Shown here: one piece after another, positions 11,771 to 22,019 of the stretch
How the letters are laid out: the number at the start of each line of letters is the position of its first letter
How positions within the stretch are numbered: position 1 is the stretch's first letter
NCBI GenBank assembly: GCA_026545225.1
Contig: CM048845.1
Coordinates: 80,868,033-80,932,032, forward strand
Source: Cornus controversa
Taxonomy: Eukaryota > Streptophyta > Magnoliopsida > Cornales > Cornaceae
Direction of reading: 5' to 3'
Length of the DNA stretch: 64,000 nt
Notes under the pieces: generated by a model
The model's database searches: none
What the model was told of the DNA's origin: nothing
What the model saw: the letters and a program-made list of their open reading frames with translations, nothing else
Position numbers and translations under genes: made by a program

Positions 11771-13020
11771 TGTAGAGATCGTGCCCAATTTTGACCGATT
11801 TTTTGAATTTTGTCATTTATTATTTTAGACACATTTTAAATGATATTTAACATGTTTTGAATGTGGAAAACATGTTTAGAAGGTTGGAATATGGTTTTGG
11901 AAAGTTTTGGGAACTTTTAAAAAAGTTTGACTTTTTGGTCAACGAGGGCTCGGGAAGAGGTTAAGTGAGTCCGAGAATTTTGAAAAAATTTTGAGAAATT
12001 TTATTTTTGATTATGGACTAAAAAAAATATTTAGAGTGTTAAGGAAGTGATTTTGAGTCCAACGGAGTTTTCGGGAATTAATTTCGAGCTCGGGAAGGTA
12101 CATTAAGTGACCGGGGGTAAAATGGTCATTTCGTGCCCCTAGGGTTGAGATAAATATTTGAGAAGTCAGAGATTTTCATTTTTATGAATCTCTCTCTCTC
12201 TCTAAAGCTACCACTTCATCTCTCTCCCTTCTCTCTAGAGTTTGAGGGCCTTAAGGTGTGATTTGGAATATCTTGAAAAAGGAAAGTGTGTAGGGGACAT
12301 CAAGGGTATCGGTTTGAACCGATCAAAGTCTCCATTTTGTGAAGTTGAGAAGGCTGGGATTTCTCAAAGTTGGATTCAAAGCTTGAAAATTTGAGGTAGG
12401 GGTGCTAGACTCATCTTTACTTTGATTCTATAGGTCACATACTTGTGACATGAAAGATAGATTGGGATTTCTTGAGTTTAGGATTATATATATGTGTATA
12501 TATGTATACCAATGTGATTATGCATGTATAAATGTCTAGCATGTTGGTTAGAACTTATATATGTTGTGTATGTGCAAATTAGACTATGAATCTTCTTGAT
12601 GAAAAATGTGTTCATTTGGTGAAAACATGAAAAATGTGAGTTTTATAGACTTGTGTATGAAAGATATGATTTTTCTTGTGAAATGCATAAGCATGATGAT
12701 TTTCATGATATGAGTGTGATGACATTGTGACAATTTTGAGGTGAAAGGAAAATGCATTGATTTGACAAAAATGCATTCATGGTGTGGAATAACTACATTG
12801 ATGTGATTATGTGCACTATATGAAAAGTGAGTTTTTAGGGCGTGACAACATTGAGAATTAAGGTGAGGGAATGGTCCCTAGGGTGAAAGACTCAAAACTT
12901 GGCCAAGAGGAGGTGCTCGCTTCATGTTAGCAACCCGATAAAGCGTAAGCAGAGTTTGGGTGCCGAAGAGACCCTTACGAGTAATAAGCTAGTCCCCATT
13001 GAAGTGATTTCTGAATTTAT

Positions 13021-13030
13021 GTGGCATGAG

Positions 13031-13061
<31 letters not shown>

Positions 13062-13095
13062 GGCTTGCTCAATTTGATATATATATATATACATA
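13021..13095. repeat. (TA)n tracts in the solo LTR
   Basis: Two TA runs flank TTGTGGCTTGCTCAATTTGA. Confidence 0.8.
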
Positions 13096-13865
13096 TGTAT
13101 GCAGATGCATTGAGATGTGAAGTATCACTCATGATTTGAAAAACGTGATTGTTTATGGGTTAAAAGTATGTATTCTTGTCATGTAGACATGTAGTGATTT
13201 CATATGCATTCATGCATGGCCGCCTGAGTTAGAGTGGGGTTGGGTGGATCATTCCTACTGAGCCACAGTGTTGCTCAACCCCTATTTATATAAACTTTTT
13301 CAGATAAGGCGCCGATGAAGGATGAAGCATGATTTGCTCAATGGACCTTGTTAGGTTCTCTTTTTATTGGATTTTTGATCTTTTGGGATGTAGATAAATG
13401 TCCATGCCGACTTGTGGCATGTTGACCATAGTTGTAATGTTGCCTTTACATTTATATCTTCTTTTCTTCATGAATTTCAAATGTAAATGCCACACTTGTA
13501 GGAAGGATGCTTTTGAGAAATACATGTATAATGGTTTCCGTCATTTGAGACTTAATGAATGTATGCTTAAAGGACTATTTGATTTCTTTCATGTATGGTG
13601 TTATAGAAATGAATTTGGGAATTAAGGATGGTTTATACACTTGAGTTTTGGGTGTATTGTGAACCTAGAAAATTTCTATGATTATGAAGGATTTGAGATT
13701 TAAACGCATATGTCGGTGTGTGTATAATGTTATATCAATTGTAATTGGTGTTGGAATCTTTCATTTATGTTATAAACCTTGTATGAGAGGTTTTAGGATG
13801 ATAGAAGGTGGATTGGGCTTCATATAGACCCTATATAGGGTTGTTAGAGGAGTTGGGGAGAGCAT

Positions 13866-14109
13866 TTCGATCATGCGAAATGCCCATTTTGCACAATCGA
13901 AGCCCCCATTTCGATTGTGCGAAGGGGTGATGATTTATAATGATTTTTAGGGTCCAGACAGGAGGAATTTCGATCAATCGAAACCCCCATTTCGATCAAT
14001 CGAAATATTGTAGGTCTGAGGTCCCGAGAGGGTGAAAACTTCGCAAGAATTTCGATCAATCGAGATTTTATTTCGATCAATCGAAGTCCCATTTTCGATC
14101 AATCGAAAT
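13866..14109. repeat. Cluster of TTTCGATCAATCGAAA-type palindromes
   Basis: Five copies of TTCGATCAATCGA (starting near 13969, 13991, 14051, 14071 and 14093) and three variants based on TTCGATTGTGCGAA (near 13866, 13893 and 13909) lie within 245 bp of the solo LTR. Each core is self-complementary around the central ATCAAT/ATTGAT. They could be protein-binding sites in the LTR or remnants of tandem expansion. Confidence 0.8.
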
Positions 14110-14605
14110 TACTATTCACAGCATTTTTCAAAACTTCATTTCGACGTAATTTCTTCGTTTTAGATCGAAATTGAGTGTGGTTTTTTTTAATATTGAGTAT
14201 TTTTGGATCCTCTATCTAATGGTGTAGGCCTCAATTTCATATTCCAAACACAATAATTTTTTAGGCTTGAAAGTGAGTGATTCTCAAAGGTGTGGGCAAG
14301 AAAATTTTCACTAAGGTGTGTGATTTGATGTAGGGCCCATGGGAATTGGTTAAGATGGAATTGGGTGCATTCATATGCAAGAATTGAGTTAAGCTTTCGC
14401 AGTAAATGATGGTGAATGAGGGTCTATGGGGCTAAATAGACAGTTTAACCTCTGGTTCTCCGAGAGATAAAAATCGGGACGTTATAGCATGGTATCAAAC
14501 CTTGATACTAATGCATGAGTGTAATTGAGATTGTTCACGGGGTTGAGTGAACGGGTTCACACTCGGGATTTGGGGTCGGTTCGAGTTTCGGGGAGTGACA
14601 CCGAA

Positions 14606-15420
14606 GCTGGGTACAAGTGAGAAAAATCAACGTGTGTAACACTGGCGTTAACTCGAAGTTGCCCACAAGATACGTATTTGCTCACTGAAGGAAGAAGGCA
14701 CAACAGGGTTACATAATGCATAAACTCTTAGTAAAAAGAAGAAGAAACATTGAAGACTTGCCAAAAAAGGAAAACTAAGGAATCACAGCTTGACCGAAAG
14801 CACTAGGAATGGGGAGTTTTTGGGCCACTCTGACATTCCAACGCCCCTTCACAAGAACCAATTCTCCTTCCACAACTTATCAGAATGGGAAAAACCATAA
14901 CACAACATCCTATCCTTACTGTTAAGGAACAAGTGGTAACGGTTATCTTCTGATCTAACCATATAAAGAGAGTAATAGAACAGAAGATCATTCAAGTTCA
15001 GGTCAAGTTTGTGGAGATGCAAGAAATGATTTTGAAAAAATTAGAGTTTAACTGGAGCGGCGCAAGCTTCAGTTTGTACAGAGCGAAACTAAAAAGAGGA
15101 GGAAGAGGAAATCTGAAAGCTTTCAAATGGGAAACTGAGAAAATGACTTCTCCGTCTTTAACTCCTTCCCCAGTACTGTAATCAAAATCCAGAGGATAAC
15201 CTTCGATGGTAACCTCACTGGGGATCTTACATTTTTTTTCGATCTTATCAAGGTCAACTAACAGCCTTGTCACCTGAGTGGCGGACACACCCTGATCAGA
15301 TGTAACCACATCTCCAGCCATTTCGACAGGTGGGACAATCTTCGTAACATGTTGAGAGGAACTAGACATGGAAATTTCTTGGTTGTCAGAAAAGGTACGG
15401 TCGCTATCATTAGAAAACAT
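14606..15420 (-). pseudogene. 5' part of the element 1 antisense gene, putative gypsy-type transposon domain
   Basis: The frame opens with ATG at 15420 (MFSNDSDRTFSDNQEIS) and runs to a stop at 14998. The segment with FRFPLPPLFSFAL, LKLAPLQLNSNFFKI matches in spirit the 'FPLRLPLHPFV…LSPGQLSPNSWR' block of the plant 'putative gypsy type transposon' domain (PF04195). The sequence after the stop still reads like that domain (a SDKLWKENWFL block near 14885-14855), with stops and frameshifts. It is encoded opposite to gag-pol, between pol and the 3' LTR. No biochemical role is known to me. It is split by the solo LTR and not functional. Confidence 0.6.
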
Positions 15421-15732
15421 TTTTAGAAAAAAAAAGATGAAAGCGAACAGACGAAAGCTAACCTGAAGAGGCAAATCGACACCAAGAAAGTCAAGGATGA
15501 TGAATATAAAAAGCAAGTCAGGTAGTCGCAAAAGATTTGTGGCTTAAAAATGACAAGTATGATCACAAAATGCAAAAGAGGAAGCGTGAAGAAAGAAACT
15601 TACGTGCTCTACGTCGTCGCTACTAGCCAGCATTAAATGACGAACCTCGATACAAACAAAGAAATCATAATAGAACCCAATCGAATTCCCTCCATTATAA
15701 CGATCTTCATAACTGAAGGGAATTGGGGGCAA

Positions 15733-16154
15733 TGTGTCGGCGTAAATTATCACCTGGTCCAATGGGCTGAACTGGTACAGAATACGGACCGAGCCCACGT
15801 CGGCTTGAGCCCATGTATCAGCAGAAAGCCTAAATGGGCTGGGTTGTTAATTGTTAAGGGCCTAGTCACCCCTCCCTGAGGCTAAAAAGCCCAAATCAAA
15901 AGCAGACTTATAACTCAAAAAGGAATCCAAATTCCTTAAGAAAAAAGTTAGCTATCAACAAGGAAATTCAAGTCCTAAAAGGATTTGAATTCCTACTTGT
16001 ATAAATATTCATGAAACTATCAATGAAAACGATCCTCGAATCCACCTCTCGTAATATCTTTTCTCTCTTTTCTGAAAGTGTTTTGTTCTTTATTTTTGGG
16101 TGTGTGCATTGAGTTGTTTGGCAATTATCAGTTAAACAATTTTTTGTACCTAGA
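15733..16154 (+). repeat. 3' LTR of element 1
   Basis: It begins TGTGTCGGCGTAAATTATCA after the purine tract. Its last bases read CTAGA where the 5' LTR ends CTTACA. The TGTAC target duplication follows at 16155-16159. Confidence 0.85.
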
Positions 16155-16164
16155 TGTACACTGA

Positions 16165-17520
16165 TGCGGTATTTTTGTGTGTTTGAAAAATTAATTTATA
16201 ATTTACTGTTCGCAATAGAACGAATCTTTGAAGGATAGGATTCTAAGTTGAGGGTATCGGTCCCATAGAGACTACGTAGGAATAATGTGCTAAAGTTTGA
16301 AGGTTGTTTCTTGTTTAATTTACAAACAAGTTGTTGGGTTGTTTATTTACTCTACTTTAAAAACATAAATGACAATTAAATAGCGGAAGTTGAGAAAATG
16401 ATATAGGACTAAGGTTGAGACTTCACCACTAGTCTCGTAACGTGCAAAACTTATGATAAATCAAAAAATTTATGCAAATGTGTACTAAATGGTGCACTTG
16501 ACTTGTAGCCTATAATGCTACCGTCAAGAGAATACATACATCTTAAAATACTATAGTCTATCTTCAATACGTGCAAATTCTCTACCTATGTACTTACCTA
16601 ATTACCTAATTAACTAAGTGTAGCTAATTTACCATCTCTAAGTATGGACTATGCAAATCTAACTATGCATGTGAAAACGAAAACTAGTACCAAGCCATCA
16701 CTCGTAGTCCTTGTGGAACTACAAGTGCTTGAAGATCATGTGAGGAAAAAAATGCATTCTAAGACAAGAAAGATAAATTACAATACATGAATATATTGAA
16801 TTTGTAAACTCGTATTGATATAATGCTCAAGGCAAGGTACATATACACAAAAATTACATAAAAATTCCAATTCACTATAGTTAAAACATAGTTACAGGAC
16901 TAGGGTTTGTCCAAACCCTAGAGAAGGATTTAGTTGATTATGGTGGGCTGGATGTAATCCATAAACAGAAGTAGATCCATGCTCAAAACAATCTTCAAAG
17001 CCTTACAAAGCCTTCCTTTGAGCTTTCCCTCTCTAAAACTTTACTTTCTTTCTGTAGAATTTCTCTATTACAAGAAAGGTGTATATATTATCTATTACAT
17101 ATTTCCTACATATATATCTGACTTTAGGCTTAAAATATTACAGAAATTTCGTGCAAGGCTTCTTCAAATAAAATCTTGACAAGTGGTCAAGTGAAAAAAA
17201 TATCTTTCTGCAGGAATTTGGGATGCATCGAAATGGCCATTTCGACCATCAAAGTTCCTTGTTCTGAAACCCTTGGCTCTTCTTGCTTTTTGTCTCCGAT
17301 CTTGACACGTCATTCACTAATCCTTGCTGTACATCTTCAATGAAGTACGATCAGATTTAGAAATGCCTTCTTGAATTGATAAAGGAGTCGAATTACGCCG
17401 GATTTTGACTTTGAATTTGAAATCATCAAAAACATAAAAATACGTAAAAACTATATAATATATGTATCTATGGAATTAAAATACATAAGTAAAGGTGAGA
17501 AAATTTATAATACTCAATGC
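16165..17520 (-). mobile_element. Athila-like LTR remnant, inverted
   Basis: The block at about 16205-16260 is the reverse complement of the LTR block near 8335-8382 (TTCGTTCTATTGCGAA next to GATACCC). This marks a degenerate LTR of the same broad type in the opposite orientation. The remainder has no coding frame. A TCGAAATGGCCATTTCGA palindrome lies near 17229. The outer boundary is approximate. Confidence 0.45.
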
Positions 17521-18022
17521 TTATCATACACATACCAAATAAAACTGTCTAACTACTTTATAATGACACCTATCATCTCGAATGAAAACGATTTTCTTTT
17601 CTAAAAATAACATTTAATATGATAGTTTTTGCTTAAACAATTTATCCATCTTCCTATTTATTAACAAAAGGTTAGCATTAAGACAATTTTATAACATTTT
17701 AATTAAATTTAGATGAGTTTATTCAGAGTAAATAGCACAATTTAAGTAGAAATCTTTTTGTTATAATATTTAATGAGTAGAGTTAGTAAAGGAATACATA
17801 ATAACATAACATGTAGTTTCATTGAGATTATAATTTGAAATGGAGCCAAATAGAAAAATGAAATTTGTGTAGATTATTTCAAATAATTTGAAAAAGAACA
17901 AAGTTGAGATGAGTTTATTCCACTAGATTGAATCACCAGCAGTCTCACCACTAGTTCTCTCTTTCTTGGACTCGGATCCTCTATTGTTCCTCGTCTGATC
18001 TAGTATTATTTTGTACACTATT
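17521..18022. other. AT-rich intergenic sequence, nothing recognised
   Basis: No open frame, terminal repeat or RNA signature is seen. Confidence 0.4.
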
Positions 18023-18030
18023 AAATCAGT

Positions 18031-18607
18031 CTAGGAAGCACGGACACGGATACGAGATACGGATACAACATGATACGGATACGGCGATACGATAAATCTA
18101 AAAAAAAAAGAATACGGACACGGTAAGGATACGTCAAATAAATAAATAAATAAAAATATAATATTATACATAAAATATTAATTTTTATTCTTCAACCATA
18201 CAATAAATATAGCTAAAATAATTATACAAAATATAAGAAGTTAAAATCTAGAAATTCACTATATTTTCTAATATTTTTTACAATGACTCACTTATTCAAG
18301 GGTTTTAAAAATATTTTTGTTTTATTATAAAATGAGTCTTATTTTCTTATCTATAAAGTTTTTAATATTACAATTTCAACCCCATTTTATAGAACAAAAA
18401 ATTATAAATTTATCCCGAAAAGTATCACAACTGTATCCTGGCATATCCCGCGTATCCTAGCCATATCCGATATTAAAAAAAATAAAAAAAAATGAAATAC
18501 TTCTCAATCGTATCGGACACGTATCCGACCGTATCCTGGCCGTATCCGTATCGGATACATGTCCGATACTGCCACGACACTATTTTTGGAGTATCCGTGC
18601 TTCGTAG
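18031..18607. mobile_element. Non-autonomous hAT-like element, copy A
   Basis: Terminal inverted repeats CTAGGAAGCACGG (left) and CCGTGCTTCGTAG (right) are flanked by a perfect 8-bp target duplication AAATCAGT at 18023-18030 and 18608-18615, the length made by hAT transposases. Both subterminal zones are packed with GGATACGG/CCGTATCC repeats in opposite orientation. The AT-rich centre has no transposase frame. It is related to 26455-27081 and, more distantly, to 22698-24829. Confidence 0.85.
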
Positions 18608-18615
18608 AAATCAGT

Positions 18616-19138
18616 CAACACACTACATCACAATGTAACACACTACTTTTCAAATGAAACACTCATGCATCACATTTGCATAGAAAAAAAAAATACAACA
18701 TTTTTATAACATATTACATCGTGTTGTAACGCTAAAAGCTCGGTAAATTAAAAATTTAACACTTCTAGCAAATTATTATTGTGTTATCGATTTAAAATTA
18801 TTAAATTATTGATTTAAATATGCCAAGAGGGTCCTATCCCTCTCCCTCTCTCACAAGACTCAGATTCAGAGTGGCAAAATAAAACAAAACTAGCCGCATA
18901 AAAAGAGGAAGAAGCAACAAAATCATCCCACAAACAGAGAGAAAGAAGCACCTGGGTAAGCTTTTTGCATCATAACTGTGGTGTAATAGGACAGACCTAC
19001 TATTGATCTGTCTTCGTCTCCTCAATTTTTTCTTTCTTATCCCTTTCAGTGATGTCAGTTCTCTTTTCTCTGAATTTCTCTGCCCATGTTCTCCGTGGCA
19101 GTGATGAAGGTGTGGTAATATGTGTGTGTGTTTGTGTG

Positions 19139-19189
<51 letters not shown>

Positions 19190-20239
19190 TAATGTATTTC
19201 ACCCCCATAATCCAAAATTGGTACAGTGGTCCTCTTCTGCTTTCCGAAAGTACCCCATTAAAAGAAGATAAGCATCTGTCAATAACTCAGTTCAATGCTA
19301 TCATGAAAAAAATGGCACAAGCAACCAAAATATACATTTGTACAAACCCACTTACCCTCGAGTGTTTGCATGGATGTGTGAAATTGAGCCCAACTCAGGC
19401 TTATCTCTGCTTGGATCTTGACTAAAGTAATTTCGCAATCATAAGGTCTGACTATGACCAAATTTTACAGCACGAGGGTTGGTTCAAGCTCAAACACCAA
19501 GGATGCAGTAACAACAACGAGGACAACCACACGAAGATGAGATATTTTTTAGTACAGTGATAAAATTTACAGTACTCTTTAATACTTGGGTCACACTGAC
19601 ACCTTAAAGCTTAAGCTTAAGCTTTTAGAACCCTATCTTCACACTTGAACTTAATTTAGTTTTAAGAGCAACGGTTGTGATATTACTGTTGGCCACTTAT
19701 GGTCACTATTTTTTAGTGAAATAACAACCAACTCTTCCCTTTTATTTTCTCTTTCCATTTCATAATCCAATCACCATTTCAACTCTGTGTTTGTTTGCAC
19801 AAGGATATAAATTAGGGTACAAGACTGCGAGTTGAAAGGGTTGAAGGTAGAATTCGGATTCAATCTCACCACATATCAAACGTTGAATTTTAATTCAATC
19901 TTCAACACAAGTTAATTATCCCAAGCCTAATCTACTAAACTTTTTAGCTCAAATTAAATTTAGATTTATAACTCGAGTTAAGATATCGAATTTTCATACT
20001 AACTTTATCATAAAAATATCCTGTATCACACTAAATTTATGCAATTTGTAAATTATTTTATCATTTTTTTATGTGCTTGAAAACACATGATCTGTCACTA
20101 AGCATAATTACTATAAAAGACTAAATAAATAACAACCTTAACCTTTTCACAATTAAAATAATTGAAGATATTGACCGGCACATTCTATAACATAATAACA
20201 ATTGGACTACGAAAAAAACCAATTCAACCATAATTTGAA

Positions 20240-20289
<50 letters not shown>

Positions 20290-21965
20290 TATTTAAAATA
20301 AAATATATATAAAAAATAAAATTACAATTCGGGTTCCGGTTGAACTATGACTCTTCAACTCAAGAACAATTCTAATTAAGTTCAGGTGGAGATTTTTCAA
20401 TTCAAGCCCAAACCTTAACCGTAAAAATAGTTGTCCAAATTTATGAAAAAATTAAATTGGACTCGGGTTGACCCGCCCAATACTAAAGGTATACTTCAAA
20501 TAGCTTAAACATGGAGAGTAATTGGTGATTAACAAAATCAACCTCGTTGGCCCATCACAAACAACAATCTCATCTTGGGAAAAAGTTGAATATCCTGGGG
20601 ACCAGCCATAAAGACACCATTGGAGATGCTCAAGAAAAAAGACCATAAATTAAACGTCAGTGTCCTCAGAATTGACCCATGGACTAGTGCTTCTTCCCTA
20701 TCAGGCAAAGATTCAATTTAACAAAAATCAAAGACAAGGGACCATCCTCAGGTTCCGCAAAAACAACGTGATATGCAGAGTGAACATGTACAGAATTAAA
20801 AGAACGTTCACATTAGAAAGGACATATAGAAACAGATGATGATGATGATGATGATGATATATATATATATATATATATAATCGAGGGAACACCAGTTTAA
20901 AGAAGTTTCAAGCCCTCCTTCATGCCACAATCAGACACCATAAGAGGTCCTTTTGGTCCCCTAAAGCCACCAGGTGTTTCAAAATTTCCACCAAAATAAC
21001 CATCCATGTGCAAGCTAACCAAATAGAACTATTTGCATTTTGTCAACTTTGAATATATATATCAATCAATCAAAACATAACATTTCAGATAAGCTTATCG
21101 CTAACTGATTGAAGCAAACGTGCCACAAATGTTTGGGCCTACTACTTTATGTTAATTCTAGATTCCACTACAGAATTTACCAAGAAGCATCAGAAAACAC
21201 GAAACATATTTCGTAGTGAGTTATTTTTTCCTATATATATAATAAATAATAGACAGAATAAGATAAAACAAACAAGTATATAACATTCTTGAAGTATTCA
21301 AATTTTCACGTTTTTACTTGGGTACAAAAATCTATGAAATTTCGCTGTTTTACTCCCGCATAAAACCTAAGGAAAAAAGAAATAGCAAAAAACTAACAAA
21401 ATAGCTACCGAACATCCCACTCATCTTATGGCGTTTACACAAAAATGCTTTATTTCTAAGCCATTCAATTTAATGAAGCAAAACACGACACATTCATCGG
21501 GTTTTGGTTGGTGAGAATTTGATATCTCAAGCCATCTGATTCAGAATTCTGGCACAATTTCAACAGCCAAATCAGAAGAAAATACTTGGGTTGAAATGCT
21601 TGAACACATACATAGCAAATGAGTCAGAAACTTGATCGGCCAAAACCAGTGGAGCCGAACCATAAGACTAACTACAGCTAAAATGGACAAAGGTTATTCA
21701 GAAGAGCCCAGTCCAAAAAGGAAACCCAAGAAGGGCCATACTCCAGAGAAAATGAGAAATTCCTACAAGATTTTCTCAACGAGCCCACTGCATAAATTTA
21801 ATGTCTCTATGCTAATAAGGGAAACAAAAGGTCTCAATCGTTGAGGTTTATCAAGTTCACTACTCATAACAATGGAGAAAAAAAAAATGAAAGTAAGACT
21901 CCAGCCCTCCAATGTATTTGTCATGCTTCACCATGCCAACAGAAATGTATTGTCATCTGCCAGTA
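18616..21965. other. Intergenic sequence 3' of APT, no gene seen
   Basis: I find no conserved protein frame. It holds a (TA)n(GA)n microsatellite at 19138-19188, a (TA)n run at 20244-20287 and a (GAT)n(AT)n tract at 20838-20879. APT transcript termination must lie just below 21966, but I cannot pick a poly(A) signal with confidence. Confidence 0.45.
19138..19188. repeat. Compound (TA)n(GA)n microsatellite
   Basis: About ten TA units run directly into about thirteen GA units. A tract of the same compound structure lies in APT intron 1 (34566-34619). Confidence 0.9.
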
Positions 21966-22019
21966 CTAATGTGACTCCACAAGTACATATAATGGCTTGC
22001 CTTTCAATCGCTCATGGCC
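21966..22019 (-). CDS. APT: APT exon 6 (residues 166-182 and stop)
   Basis: Acceptor GTTGCAG. It encodes [17 protein letters not shown] and then TAG. At 54 nt it is too short to stand out as an open frame. It was found by following the phase-0 end of exon 5 across a 2.9-kb intron. Confidence 0.9.
   Translation of the reverse strand, partial: GHERLKGKPLYVLVESH

Larger units (their letters stand above)
11771..14600 (+). mobile_element. Solo gypsy LTR, 2830 bp, Del/Tekay-like
   Basis: It begins TGTAGAGATCGTGCCC and ends GGGGAGTGACA, with a perfect 5-bp target duplication CCGAA at 11766-11770 and 14601-14605. No internal domain, primer site or pol motif is present, and ORFs inside are short and accidental. 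The 3' end carries 'ATCGGGACGTTATAGCATGG' and 'GGGTCGGTTCGAGTTT' blocks typical of long chromovirus LTRs. It most likely arose by LTR-LTR recombination of a full element inserted into the antisense gene of element 1. Confidence 0.85.
4205..16154 (+). mobile_element. Degenerate Ty3/gypsy retrotransposon (element 1), nested
   Basis: Two related LTRs (4205-4616 and 15733-16154) bracket the element, and a 5-bp target duplication TGTAC lies at 4200-4204 and 16155-16159. A primer-site region (CACCGTCTGTGGGAA) follows the 5' LTR, and a purine tract (GAAGGGAATTGGGGGCAA) precedes the 3' LTR. Sense coding survives only as the integrase end (8466-9122). The gag, protease and RT portion is missing or replaced by insertions. 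An antisense gene remnant fills the space between pol and the 3' LTR. A TRIM, two Athila-like LTRs and a 2.8-kb solo LTR sit inside, so this element is older than all of them. The layout, with extra coding between pol and the 3' LTR, fits the Tat lineage. Confidence 0.85.

Noticed and set aside
18834..19425. Open frames of 101-124 codons around a microsatellite
   Set aside because: They are driven by the (TA)n(GA)n repeat (runs of YIYIY and RERERE) and lack any conserved segment.
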